A DNA stretch of 64,000 nt, taken from assembly GCA_947427205.1 (NCBI GenBank), contig CANEHB010000001.1:1-64000 (forward strand), given 5' to 3'. Position 1 is the stretch's first letter, and each line of letters starts with the position of its first letter. The notes under the pieces are model-generated. The model saw nothing but the letters and a program-made list of their open reading frames with translations, did no database searches and had not been told where the DNA came from. Below are positions 50,191 to 61,089 of the stretch, in pieces. The position numbers were made by a program, and so were the translations under genes. Source of the stretch: an uncultured Clostridium sp. GTDB taxonomy: Bacteria > Bacillota > Clostridia > TANB77 > CAG-508.

Positions 50191-50210
50191 TGTCAACAAA
50201 TCTGTCAACA
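50191..50210. promoter_or_regulatory. Integrase arm-type sites, right end
   Basis: TGTCAACA occurs at 50191-50198 and 50203-50210, a 12-bp phase, matching the cluster at the left end of the element. Confidence 0.55.
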
Positions 50211-50273
50211 ACTCACACAAAAACACAAACAAAATCAAATAAATAGCGGATAACTAGAAAATTCACTTCCGGT

Positions 50274-50288
50274 TACCCGCTCCAATAA
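50274..50288 (+). other. attR core of the integrated element
   Basis: The same TACCCGCTCCAATAA as at 44068-44082, here preceded by GGT rather than the rest of a tRNA. The two copies bound a 6.2-kb element. Confidence 0.8.
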
Positions 50289-50320
50289 GTAAAATCGTCG
50301 CACCAGACGAAAACATTGAT

Positions 50321-50350
50321 AAATCAACTGTAAAGGTTGATTTTTTTAAT
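50321..50350 (+). terminator. Terminator beyond attR
   Basis: AAATCAAC (50321-50328) pairs with GTTGATTT (50336-50343) and a run of T follows. Before insertion this probably ended the tRNA-Gly transcript. Confidence 0.75.
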
Positions 50351-50383
50351 GCCTTTTTATTGAAAAAGAAAGGATGGTGTGAT

Positions 50384-50668
50384 ATGATTAGTACGCTTAA
50401 GAAGAAAAACAAGATAAAAAAAGAATTGCTCTCTAAAATTGAATGGGCTTGTAGTTTGAACTCTATAAAACTTGAACACAAAATGATATTTGAAGGTTGT
50501 TTAAGAATTATAGAACATACAAACTTGGCGTATGTAGAACCACATAGAGTAATTATTAAAGATAAGTTATTTTTATTCTTTAATGAATGTGATTACTTTT
50601 ATGTGGGAGATTTAAGGTATAAATACCCTTTATCTCAACTAAAAGACTACATAGAAAGGCTACTTTAA
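50384..50668 (+). CDS. Small protein of unknown function
   Basis: A 94-aa protein, mixed helix and strand, with no domain I recognise. ATG 50384 lies 9 bases after AAAGGA; a TTG at 50360 is upstream of that site. It lies between attR and the serine recombinase and may belong to a second element. Confidence 0.55.
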   Translation: MISTLKKKNKIKKELLSKIEWACSLNSIKLEHKMIFEGCLRIIEHTNLAYVEPHRVIIKDKLFLFFNECDYFYVGDLRYKYPLSQLKDYIERLL

Positions 50669-50675
50669 TTTTAGA

Positions 50676-52632
<1,957 letters not shown>

Positions 52633-52805
52633 AGATTTTAGAGGAAAATTCAAGATAAATACAATTTTTGTACTCCTATATATTTCCTAACAAGCACTGA
52701 ATTTTTCCTCCCTAGTCAAAATTCGAAATTTGGGACTAAATCCCAAGCCCTTTATAAAATAATTTGTAACTATTTTGTAAATTTAATGAAAAAATGGAAA
52801 AATTA

Positions 52806-52841
52806 TGTTATACTAAAATTCATCAGACAGTGTCTGATGAA
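52806..52841 (+). promoter_or_regulatory. Extended -10 promoter with a 23-bp palindromic operator
   Basis: TGTTATACT (52806-52814) is an extended -10. Directly after it TTCATCAGACA, one G, and TGTCTGATGAA (52819-52841) form a perfect palindrome covering the likely start of transcription. A closely similar palindrome (TCAGACA, C, TGTCTGA) lies inside the gene near 53156-53170. Confidence 0.55.
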
Positions 52842-52862
52842 TTTGAAAGGATGATGAAAAAT

Positions 52863-53906
52863 ATGGATAATATTCTAATAAATGGAATTGATGGAAATTT
52901 TTATAATAATATAAGAAATACTATATTAAAAGCAAAAATAAATATATACAAAAATATAAATTATGAGATGGTAACATCATCATGGGATGTTGGTAGACAA
53001 ATCGTTGAAGAAGAATTAAAAGGAAAAGAACGTGCTGATTATGGAAGGCAGTTAATAAAATTATTATCTCAAAAATTAACTGAAGAATTTGGTAAAGGAT
53101 ATTCAGAAACTAACCTTAGAAATATGAAAATTTTTTATACAATGTTTCAAAATTATCAGACACTGTCTGATGAATTAAGTTGGAGTCATTATATAGAATT
53201 ATCAAAAATAAAAGATGAAACAATGAGAAAATTTTATTATAATGAATGTATAAATTCAAAATGGTCAGTAAGAGAATTAGATAGACAAAAATCGTCTTTA
53301 CTATTTGAAAGATTAACACTAAGCAAGGAAAAAGACGAAGTTTTAGCAATTTCAAATAAAGGACACGAAATAACAAAGCCAGATGACCTAGTAAAAGACC
53401 CAACAGTATTAGAGTTTTTAGGATTAAAAGAAAATAAAAGATATTTGGAAAAAGATTTAGAGAATGCTCTAATAGAACATCTTCAAGAGTTTTTATTAGA
53501 ATTAGGAAAAGTATTTTCTTTTGTAGCAAGACAACAAAGAATAAATTTAGGTGGAGATAACTTTTATATAGACTTGGTATTTTATAACAGATTAGCAAAA
53601 TGTTTTGTATTAATAGATTTGAAAACTGGGAGATTAACTCATCAAGATGTTGGACAAATGCAAATGTATGTAAATTATTATAAAAGAACTCAAATGTTAG
53701 AAGGAGAAAATGAGCCTATTGGAATATTACTTTGTTCCGAAAAAAATGATGTAGTTGTAGAATTTACCTTACCAGAGGGGAATAAAAACATATTTACATC
53801 AAAATATCAATTATATTTGCCAACAGTTGAAGAATTAAAGCAAACTATTGAAGAAGAAAAGAAACAAATTGAAACTAATACAATTTTAGATAAAAAAGAA
53901 GATTAA
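52863..53906 (+). CDS. DUF1016 (YhcG-type) PDDEXK nuclease-family protein
   Basis: A 347-aa protein of the DUF1016 family, linked to mobile elements and restriction loci. The N-terminal domain has YEMVTSSWDVGRQIVEEEL and LSWSHYIELSKI; the C-terminal PDDEXK-like domain shows LVFYNRLAKCFVLIDLKTGRLTHQDVGQMQMYV with the D-x-K and Q residues. ATG 52863 is chosen because the promoter -10 lies at 52809-52814, downstream of the earliest ATG (52794), and AAAGG lies at 52846-52850. Nuclease activity is inferred. Confidence 0.8.
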   Translation: MDNILINGIDGNFYNNIRNTILKAKINIYKNINYEMVTSSWDVGRQIVEEELKGKERADYGRQLIKLLSQKLTEEFGKGYSETNLRNMKIFYTMFQNYQTLSDELSWSHYIELSKIKDETMRKFYYNECINSKWSVRELDRQKSSLLFERLTLSKEKDEVLAISNKGHEITKPDDLVKDPTVLEFLGLKENKRYLEKDLENALIEHLQEFLLELGKVFSFVARQQRINLGGDNFYIDLVFYNRLAKCFVLIDLKTGRLTHQDVGQMQMYVNYYKRTQMLEGENEPIGILLCSEKNDVVVEFTLPEGNKNIFTSKYQLYLPTVEELKQTIEEEKKQIETNTILDKKED

Positions 53907-53930
53907 TAATATGCGAAGGAGTAGATGAAT

Positions 53931-55003
53931 ATGAAAAAAATATTAATAATTTCAACAGGTGGTACAATTTCACAAACGCACACAGAAGAAGGTGTTGCAG
54001 TTAGTAATGAAAAATCATTTACTGGTAATACATTTGTAAACATTTTGAATGTGTTAAAGAAAGAATTAGATATTGATGTTATAGATTCTGAAACAATTTT
54101 AAATAAAGATAGTTCTAATATAGTTCCTGAAGATTGGAACAAAATTATAGATACTATTGTAGAAGAATATGATAATTATACAGCTTTTATAATTACACAT
54201 GGTACAAATACTATGGGATATACTTGTTCTGCTGTTTCTTTTGCAATAGAAAATGTAGGAAAACCTATTATATTTACTGGTTCACAAGTATCCTATGGAA
54301 TAGCAGGAACAGATGCAATAATGAATCTAGAAAATGTAGTGAGAGTTATAGCAGATGATAATTGTAAACTAGCAGGTGTATGCTGTATATTTGGTAGTAA
54401 AGTTATAACAGGAACTCGAGTAAAAAAGAAAACAGAATTTGAGTACGATGCATTTAAAACTTTCGGCAGATTACCAGATATTGCTAATATAGGTAATAGT
54501 ATAGTGTATAATGAAAATGCATTAGAAAGACATTTGAAATTTTTAGGTAATAAATCAAAATCAAAAAGTGAACTTATAGTAAAAAATAAATTTGATACAA
54601 ATATAATATCTTTGACAGAATTTCCTCGGATTAAAAGTAGATTATTTTAGAGTATTAGTTGAAAATGGTGTAAAAGGTTTTGTATTAAGAGCTACTGGAG
54701 CAGGTGATCCTAATATTGCAGAAGCAAATGCAAATTATGAGAATTTGAGAGAGGCGTTTGAATATTTAAAAGAAAAGCAAATACCAATAGTCATAACAAC
54801 ACAAGCACCAGATGGAGTAGCAAGTATGAAAATAAACGAACCACGGACAATTGGCATTAAAATTCGGTGCAATACCTGCTTGGGATATGAGTATGGAAAG
54901 TATAGTTACAAAATTATCTTGGTTAATAGGCAATGGATATTCTTATAGAGAAATACAACAAAAAATGGTAACCTCATTAAGAGGAGAAATAGAAATAAAC
55001 TAA
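53931..55003 (+). CDS. L-asparaginase family protein, read through two CGGA glycine quadruplets
   Basis: Standard reading breaks the gene twice. With CGGA at 54627-54630 and 54844-54847 each read as Gly, one 356-aa protein results, ending at TAA 55001-55003. N-terminal STGGTIS carries the first catalytic Thr; THGTNTMGYT is the second block, with Asn where the family usually has Asp; Lys occurs in VKKKTEF. The first quadruplet gives FP-Gly-LKVDYF and the second EP-Gly-QLALKFGAIPAWDMSMES; both glycines fit the family pattern. ATG 53931 lies 9 bases after AAGGAG. Confidence 0.85.
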
Positions 55004-55159
55004 TGAAATTTGTTATATAAAATGGAAAAATTAAAAAATATATGATAAGGTGTATATATCAGTTGATAAGTCAATTATTTTTTTGAGCAAAATGTGGGAG
55101 GAACACTATTAGAAATAGGCGATTTTTTCGCAAATAACCTCCTAAATCGCTCCAACTAG

Positions 55160-55200
55160 AAAAAGATTTAAAATTTAAGAAAATTTTAAATCTTTTTTTA
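55160..55200 (+). terminator. Terminator after the asparaginase gene
   Basis: A 17-bp stem (55160-55176 with 55181-55197), loop of 4, followed by T residues. Confidence 0.85.
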
Positions 55201-55257
55201 TGTTTTTAAGGTTATATTATATGTAAATGCATTTATAAAAGAAAAGAGGTGTTTTGA

Positions 55258-55785
55258 TTGGAAGATAAAGAATTAATTTATAGAATACAACATGGAGAAA
55301 AAGATTTATTAGAAGAGTTAATTCAAAAATATTATGATAATATTTATAGATTTTGTTATTATAAAACAGGAAACACCTTGATTTCTTATGATTTAACACA
55401 AGAAACATTTTTGAAATTGATTAAATATATAGGAAATTATAGAGAGAAAGGAAAATTCAAAAGTTATTTAATCACAATAGCAATGAATGTATGTAACACT
55501 TATTTTGACGAAAATAAAGTTGAGTTAGAAGAACTGCATGATAATCAAATTTATAAAGAAAATGTTTATAATGAATTATCAAAAATAGAACAAAAAAATT
55601 CAATTGATAAAGCATTAATAGAGCTACCAGAAAAACAAAAAGAAGTAATTATTTTGAAGTATTATGAAGATTTGAAAATTAAAGATATATCTAAAATACT
55701 TGATGAAAAAGTACCTACAATTAAATCAAGACTAAAGCAGGGAATAGAAAAATTGAGTAGGTATTTAGGAAAGGAGGATTTTTAA
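55258..55785 (+). CDS. ECF-type RNA polymerase sigma factor
   Basis: A 175-aa sigma factor. Region 2: SYDLTQETFLKLIKYIGNYREKG and FKSYLITIAMNVCNTYFDE; region 4: ALIELPEKQKEVIILKYYEDLKIKDISKILDEKVPTIKSRLKQG. TTG start with AAGAGGTG 7 bases upstream. It heads a four-gene unit with a membrane protein and an ABC exporter, so it probably switches that exporter on in response to an envelope signal or antibiotic. Confidence 0.88.
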   Translation: MEDKELIYRIQHGEKDLLEELIQKYYDNIYRFCYYKTGNTLISYDLTQETFLKLIKYIGNYREKGKFKSYLITIAMNVCNTYFDENKVELEELHDNQIYKENVYNELSKIEQKNSIDKALIELPEKQKEVIILKYYEDLKIKDISKILDEKVPTIKSRLKQGIEKLSRYLGKEDF

Positions 55786-55789
55786 TTAG

Positions 55790-56533
55790 ATGGATAAGTG
55801 GAGAGAAATTTTAAACAAAAGAGAATTGCCAAGTATAGATGAAAATAAGAAAAGGCAATCAATAGAAATATTAAAAATGGAAATAGCAAATACAGAAGTA
55901 ATAGTAAAGGAAAGCTATTTTGAAAAGATAAAAAGATATATTCCTTTTATGAGTAAAATTACTTTTCTTTTCCAATTTATTCTATTATTAGTAGGAATAG
56001 TAGTTATAAAATCTATGACTTTTGAGAAAACAAGACTAATTTTATCATTAGTTATGCCAATATTAGCGTTTCTTCAAATAATGGAGTTAGAGAAAAGTTT
56101 TAAATATAATATGTATGAAATTGAAATGAGTTGTAAGATGGACTTAAAAGAATTGATTTCAATTAAATTAATAATTAATACATTTATTAATTTATGTATA
56201 ATGACGATATTTGCTGTGGCGACTGGAACTCATTTTGAACAGGAAAGTTATGTATTAATTCTTTATTTTTTATTGCCATTCATGATAACAAATGTTGCTA
56301 ACATTGTAACAATGCGTTTATTAAAAAATAAGTCAAACGAAATTGTAAATATGACGATAATGTTATTAGTCAATGCGATTTTATTTATAATTAATATAAA
56401 GTTTCCTATTGTTTATGAAACTTCAAGTGTTTTAGTATGGTTAGGTTTATTAATTATAATAGTATATTATTTTATAAAAGTTTTATATCAATTTTATGAA
56501 GAGGAGGATAATTATATATGGAACTTGAAATAG
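55790..56533 (+). CDS. Six-span membrane protein, probable sigma regulator
   Basis: A 247-aa protein: a charged N-terminus of about 55 residues, then six hydrophobic segments (about 56-76, 83-100, 128-150, 157-177, 187-205, 212-235). Placed between the ECF sigma and the ABC ATPase, 4 bp after the former and overlapping the latter by 16 bp, it likely holds or releases the sigma factor. No family recognised. Confidence 0.6.
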   Translation: MDKWREILNKRELPSIDENKKRQSIEILKMEIANTEVIVKESYFEKIKRYIPFMSKITFLFQFILLLVGIVVIKSMTFEKTRLILSLVMPILAFLQIMELEKSFKYNMYEIEMSCKMDLKELISIKLIINTFINLCIMTIFAVATGTHFEQESYVLILYFLLPFMITNVANIVTMRLLKNKSNEIVNMTIMLLVNAILFIINIKFPIVYETSSVLVWLGLLIIIVYYFIKVLYQFYEEEDNYIWNLK

Positions 56534-57390
56534 ATAGGATAACAAAACAATATAAAAATAAAATTGCAGTAGATAGATTTTCTATAAAACTAAAACCAGG
56601 AGTTTATGGATTACTAGGTAGCAATGGAGCAGGAAAAACAACACTTATGAGAATGATATGTGATATTCAAAATCCAACTTCTGGTCAAATTAAATATAAT
56701 GGGACAGATATAAAAAAACTAGGGGAGGATTACAGACAAGTTCTTGGTTATTTACCACAAGATTTTGGATACTATCCAGATTTTTCAGCTTATGATTTTT
56801 TAATGTATATTGCTGCATTAAAGGGATTATCAAAAGAAAAGGCTGAAATGAGAGTAAATGAATTATTACAAATAGTTAATTTGGAAAATGAAAAAAAACA
56901 AAAAGTAAAGACATTTTCTGGAGGAATGAAACAAAGATTAGGAATTGCACAAGTAATGTTAAATAATCCAAAGATTCTAATTTTAGATGAGCCAACAGCA
57001 GGACTAGACCCAAAAGAAAGGGTAAAGTTTAGAAACTTAATAAGTAGTTTTTCACAAGATAAAATTGTAATAGTATCAACTCATATTGTATCAGATATTG
57101 AATTTATTGCAGATGAAATTATTGTGATGAAAGCAGGTAAAAAGATATTAACAGGAACACCAGAAGAACTTTTACAAGATTTAAGAGGTAGTGTATGGAA
57201 ATGTGTTGTTTACGATAAAAAAGAAGCAGAAATTCTGAATCATAAATATTGCATTATTAATATTCATCAAGAAAATAATGTGGCAGAATTAAGAATTGTA
57301 AGCGAAGCAAAACCAACTGTAAATGCTGTTAATATAGAACCTAATTTAGAAGATTTATATTTAGCATATTTTCAAGATACTGAAAAATAG
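56518..57390 (+). CDS. ABC transporter ATP-binding protein
   Basis: A 290-aa ATPase: Walker A LGSNGAGKTT (about 34), signature FSGGMKQRLG (about 130), Walker B LILDEPTAGLD, switch His in VSTHIVSD. The C-terminal extension is typical of lantibiotic- or drug-type exporters. GAGGAGG precedes ATG. Partner permease follows. Confidence 0.93.
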   Translation: MELEIDRITKQYKNKIAVDRFSIKLKPGVYGLLGSNGAGKTTLMRMICDIQNPTSGQIKYNGTDIKKLGEDYRQVLGYLPQDFGYYPDFSAYDFLMYIAALKGLSKEKAEMRVNELLQIVNLENEKKQKVKTFSGGMKQRLGIAQVMLNNPKILILDEPTAGLDPKERVKFRNLISSFSQDKIVIVSTHIVSDIEFIADEIIVMKAGKKILTGTPEELLQDLRGSVWKCVVYDKKEAEILNHKYCIINIHQENNVAELRIVSEAKPTVNAVNIEPNLEDLYLAYFQDTEK

Positions 57391-57410
57391 AAAAGAAAGG
57401 AATGAACAAT

Positions 57411-58653
57411 ATGGGAATATTAGTGAAATTTGAATTTAAAAAATTATTTAATAAAAAGATGAATATTATTGTAATCATAGTTTGTTTGTTTTTTATAACA
57501 TTACTATTTTCTATGGCAGGTAAAGATTTTCTAGCAACAGATAATAGTGGAAAATCTTATAAAGGTAAAGAGGCTATTAGTGTTAGAAAAGAACAAATGA
57601 AAGAGATTTCAGGAACTTTAACAAATGAAAAAATTATAAAAGAAATAGAAAAATTACAAGAGTTGCATAATGATCCAAATAATCTTATTACAAATAGTGA
57701 TGGAGAAGTCGATTTTAAACGTAAAATTTATAATGAATATTTGAATAATAGACTTAATTTATTGACAAATATAAACCGTGTATATGCAAATTATAATGCT
57801 AGTTATATAAATGAATTGTTTAATATAAATTTAAATGAACAGAAAGATTTTTATGAAACAAGAAGGCAAAGAATAGAAGAAAAATTAAATCAAAGTTATG
57901 ATGGAAAAACATATACAAGTCAAGAAAAAGAATTTTGGTTAGAGAAGTCTAATAACACAAAGATACCATTTGAATATGATTTTTATTATGGTTATTCAAA
58001 TTTATATAGTACCTATGAAATGCTTATAATTGGAGTAATTGCTATATGCATATGTTTAGCATCTGTTTTTGCAGGAGAGTATCAGAATGGTACAGATAAA
58101 ATATTATTAACCACAAAATATGGAAAAAGTAAAGGTGTAACTGCGAAAATAATTGCATCTTATATATTTGCAATATTAGTATTTACAATATATTTAATAT
58201 TTGCAATAGGACCAATATTCTTAATGTTTGGTACAGATGGAGGAAATTTACCAATACAGCTTTCTAACATATTAAGCCCATACGCATTAACTTTTTTTCA
58301 ATCACTTTTATATAATATAGTGATTTCATATACAGTATTGCTTGGTATGGTTGGATTAACTCTATTCTTATCATCTAAATTAAAAAATCCTATGAATGTA
58401 TTAGTAATAGATATTGCTATTATTATCTTACCAGTATTTTTGAGCATAAAATCAGCTTTTGGAATATTAAATAAAATATTATTTTTAATGCCATATAATG
58501 CAATATATTCAAACTTTTCTCGGGATGGTATCATATAAGTTTGGAAATATTATTATTGATTTGCCTATGATGACTATAATTACTTATATTTTTATGATGC
58601 TTATAGCATTAATTTGTACAAAGAAAACATATAGTAAATATCAAGTAGAGTAA
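57411..58653 (+). CDS. ABC exporter permease, read through a CGGG glycine quadruplet
   Basis: Standard reading stops at 58538 after the fifth span. Reading CGGG at 58521-58524 as Gly adds 42 more residues containing the last membrane segment (IIIDLPMMTIITYIFMMLIALIC) and a normal basic end, giving 413 aa. One N-terminal span, a large outer domain (about 40-200), then five spans: the ABC-2 permease plan. Without the quadruplet the final helix is lost. ATG 57411 lies 10 bases after AGAAAGG. Confidence 0.82.
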
Positions 58654-58717
58654 AATAATTTATAATGATAGTTTCATAATTATGAGTTAAGTGACAGTTG
58701 AACTTGTAATAAATACT

Positions 58718-58752
58718 AGAACTAAATGCTATTACATTTAGTTCTGTTTTTA
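58718..58752 (+). terminator. Terminator after the ABC exporter operon
   Basis: AGAACTAAATG (58718-58728) and CATTTAGTTCT (58735-58745), then GTTTTTATAT. Confidence 0.9.
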
Positions 58753-58911
58753 TATAATAAAAAAGTCATATTTTTCTATTATATAAAACACCTATAGAAT
58801 AATATTTTATAAAAATTTTATTGTATAAGTATTAATATAGCACATACGAAATTACATAATGAAAGATGCTATTATTAATTTTCAAAATTTATAAAAAATA
58901 AAATAAACTAC

Positions 58912-58940
58912 TTGTATTTTTTATAAATATATAGTAAACT
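58912..58940 (+). promoter_or_regulatory. Promoter upstream of the small ORF and uraA
   Basis: TTGTAT (58912-58917), 17-bp spacer, TAAACT (58935-58940). I recognise nothing in 58753-58911. Confidence 0.4.
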
Positions 58941-58958
58941 TTTTTAGGGTATATAAAT

Positions 58959-59075
58959 ATGAGATTTTTTGTAGAAAAAGTAAAATTAAATATCAAAATA
59001 GAAGAAGGCAAAGTTTATTTGCTTGTTTTGTATTTTCTACTTTTAATTTCATTATATTTATTTTTAAATCACTAA
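58959..59075 (+). CDS. Possible 38-aa single-span membrane peptide
   Basis: ATG 58959 after a weak AGGGT encodes a basic N-terminus (MRFFVEKVKLNIKIEEGK) and one hydrophobic segment (VYLLVLYFLLLISLYLFL), ending at TAA 59073. Its stop codon is inside the stem of the terminator at 59068-59089, so its translation could affect read-through to uraA. Confidence 0.35.
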   Translation: MRFFVEKVKLNIKIEEGKVYLLVLYFLLLISLYLFLNH

Positions 59076-59100
59076 AATTATTTAGTGATATTTTTTTATT
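59068..59100 (+). terminator. Terminator just before uraA
   Basis: ATCACTAAA (59068-59076) and TTTAGTGAT (59081-59089) with ATTTTTTTATTTT after. It ends about 8 bases before the uraA ribosome-binding site, a place suited to attenuation. Confidence 0.75.
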
Positions 59101-59118
59101 TTCATGGAGGGGAAATTT

Positions 59119-60459
59119 ATGGAAAAGAGTAAAATGGTTTTAGATGTAAATGAAAAACCAGAAATTGCTAAATGGATCATTTTAGCAATACAACACGTTT
59201 TTGCAATGTTTGGAGCAACAATTTTAGTTCCAATATTAGTAAATGCACAGGCAGGAGAGACGGTGATTACAATACCAGTTGCACTTGTAACATCTGGTAT
59301 AGGAACTCTGATTTATATTTTATGTACTAAAGGAAAATCACCTGTATATTTGGGAAGTTCATTTGCTTTTATAGCTCCACTAGCTGCTGCTTATTTAAAA
59401 GGTGGTATATCAGGAGCTATGACAGGAGTTGTAGCAGTAGGACTTGTATACATAATTTTTTCTATAATTGTTAGGTTTATAGGAAAAGGATGGATTGATA
59501 AATTATTACCACCAGTTGTTATTGGACCTATGATAATGATAATTGGTTTAGGATTAGCACCATCTGCAATTTCTCAAATAGGACTTTCATCAGGTACAGA
59601 AATAGATTGGAGAGGAATATTTGTTGCTGTAGTATCATTTTTAGTAACAGCTATTGTAGCTGTTAGAGGAAAAGGATTCTTAAAAATTATTCCATTTTTA
59701 GTTGGAATTGTAACAGGATATATTTCAGCGATATGTGTAGGATTAGTTGATTTCACACCAGTAATTGAGGCTGAATTCTTTAGTGTTCCACAATTTATGA
59801 TACCATTTGTAAGTTATATGCCAAGTTTTAGTGCTCTACTTACAATAGTACCAATAGCATTAGTAACAATGGCAGAACATATAGGGGATCATACATCACT
59901 TAGTGCAATAATTGGAAAAGATTTATTAAAAGAACCAGGATTAGAAAGAACATTATTAGGAGATGGTATCGCAACAGTAGTTGCTGGTTTATTAGGTGGT
60001 CCTGCTAATACAACTTATGGAGAAAATACATCAGTTGTAGGTATGACAAAAATTGCATCAGTTTGGGTAATTGGTTTAGCCGCGATATTTGCAATTTGCT
60101 TAGGATTTTTAGGAAAATTTACAGCAATAGTTTCAACACTTCCAAATCCAGTATTAGGTGGTGTATCATTACTTCTTTATGGATTTATTGCTGTTAATGG
60201 ATTAAAAGTATTAATTCAAAATCAAGTTGATTTTGGAAATACTAAAAATGTAATTGTTGCATCTGCTATGCTTGTACTTGGACTTGGTGGAGCAACTATT
60301 TCAATAATTTATGGTGATATATCTGTTAGCATTTCTGGTATGAGTTTAGCAGCTATTACTGGAATATTAATTAATTTATTCTTACCTGCTGAAAAAGAAG
60401 AAGTAGAAAATAAAAAAGAAAAGAGTAAAAAAGAAGAAAAAGTTGAAGCTAAAGTTTAG
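59119..60459 (+). CDS. uraA: Uracil permease (NCS2 family)
   Basis: A 446-aa nucleobase:cation symporter with about 14 membrane segments. QHVFAMFGATILVPILVN at the N-terminus, GSSFAFIAPL, the signature MAEHIGDHTSLSAIIG (about 250) and GGPANTTYGENTSVVGMT (about 295) match UraA/PyrP. ATG 59119 follows GGAGGGG by 6 bases. A lysine-rich C-terminal tail (about 420-446) is additional. Confidence 0.92.
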   Translation: MEKSKMVLDVNEKPEIAKWIILAIQHVFAMFGATILVPILVNAQAGETVITIPVALVTSGIGTLIYILCTKGKSPVYLGSSFAFIAPLAAAYLKGGISGAMTGVVAVGLVYIIFSIIVRFIGKGWIDKLLPPVVIGPMIMIIGLGLAPSAISQIGLSSGTEIDWRGIFVAVVSFLVTAIVAVRGKGFLKIIPFLVGIVTGYISAICVGLVDFTPVIEAEFFSVPQFMIPFVSYMPSFSALLTIVPIALVTMAEHIGDHTSLSAIIGKDLLKEPGLERTLLGDGIATVVAGLLGGPANTTYGENTSVVGMTKIASVWVIGLAAIFAICLGFLGKFTAIVSTLPNPVLGGVSLLLYGFIAVNGLKVLIQNQVDFGNTKNVIVASAMLVLGLGGATISIIYGDISVSISGMSLAAITGILINLFLPAEKEEVENKKEKSKKEEKVEAKV

Positions 60460-60477
60460 ATTAGTAATTATAGTTAA

Positions 60478-60506
60478 TTGTCGACTTACATAATATATGA
60501 TATAAT
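60478..60506 (+). promoter_or_regulatory. Promoter of the 60560 gene
   Basis: TTGTCG (60478-60483), 17-bp spacer, TATAAT (60501-60506). Confidence 0.5.
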
Positions 60507-60559
60507 ATATATGTTGAAACTTTGGAAAAACGCACAAAATTTTTGAAAAGGAGAGAAAA

Positions 60560-60928
60560 ATGAAAAAACGGAATGTAAAAGCATGTATTATAGGGGTAGT
60601 GGCAACTTGTGTAGGGGTAATAAGCAGAATATTATTTGATGGAATACTTTTCAAAGTATCTGAGGGAAATTTCATCCAGATATTTGCTGTGATAATACTT
60701 ATGTTTTTCGTGTTTGCAGGAAGTATTCTGATGGGTAAAAGAATGTCAACAATGTTAAATGTTGTGGGAGCGATCTTATTTGGAGCCGGTGTTGGAGGAG
60801 CAACTGTTAATGCAATTGAATTTTTCTGTTTGTTCTTAAAAATGGATAATTTAATAGCAAATGTGTGTCAGTATATAGCATTTGTTGCGTTATACGTATA
60901 TGTTTTAAGAGTTTATATAAGAAAATAA
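60560..60928 (+). CDS. Small membrane protein of foreign composition
   Basis: A 122-aa protein with four hydrophobic segments (about 9-27, 39-57, 64-85 and 97-117) joined by short loops. AAGGAGAG lies before ATG. It is richer in GTG, GGC, TGT and other GC-ending codons than neighbouring genes, and codon 4 is CGG read as ordinary Arg (reading it as a quadruplet would stop at once), so it is probably a recent arrival. No family recognised. Confidence 0.6.
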   Translation: MKKRNVKACIIGVVATCVGVISRILFDGILFKVSEGNFIQIFAVIILMFFVFAGSILMGKRMSTMLNVVGAILFGAGVGGATVNAIEFFCLFLKMDNLIANVCQYIAFVALYVYVLRVYIRK

Positions 60929-61007
60929 TAAATTCCAACTACATCAGAAATTTTTCTCTATGTTAGCTGTTTCTTTACAGCAAAATAAAACTAAATAATG
61001 AATTAAT

Positions 61008-61052
61008 CTACCCGTTAGCAAGAGATTTAGTGCTGACGGGTAGTATCATATT
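61008..61052 (+). terminator. Hairpin after the 60560 gene
   Basis: CTACCCGTTAGCA (61008-61020) pairs with TGCTGACGGGTAG (61031-61043), one G-U pair; the T tract is weak. Confidence 0.6.
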
Positions 61053-61089
61053 AAGTTATATTTTTTACAAAATAGAATAAAATTTTACT

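Noticed and set aside
54745..54948. Separate small gene downstream of the asparaginase
   Set aside because: It is the middle piece of the asparaginase in the shifted frame, without a start signal.
55141..55156. Second-element attachment site at a CGCTCCA sequence
   Set aside because: It shares only seven bases with the tRNA-end core, too short to support.
58753..59118. Purine riboswitch or PyrR site before uraA
   Set aside because: I found no conserved core of either; only the small ORF and terminator are visible.
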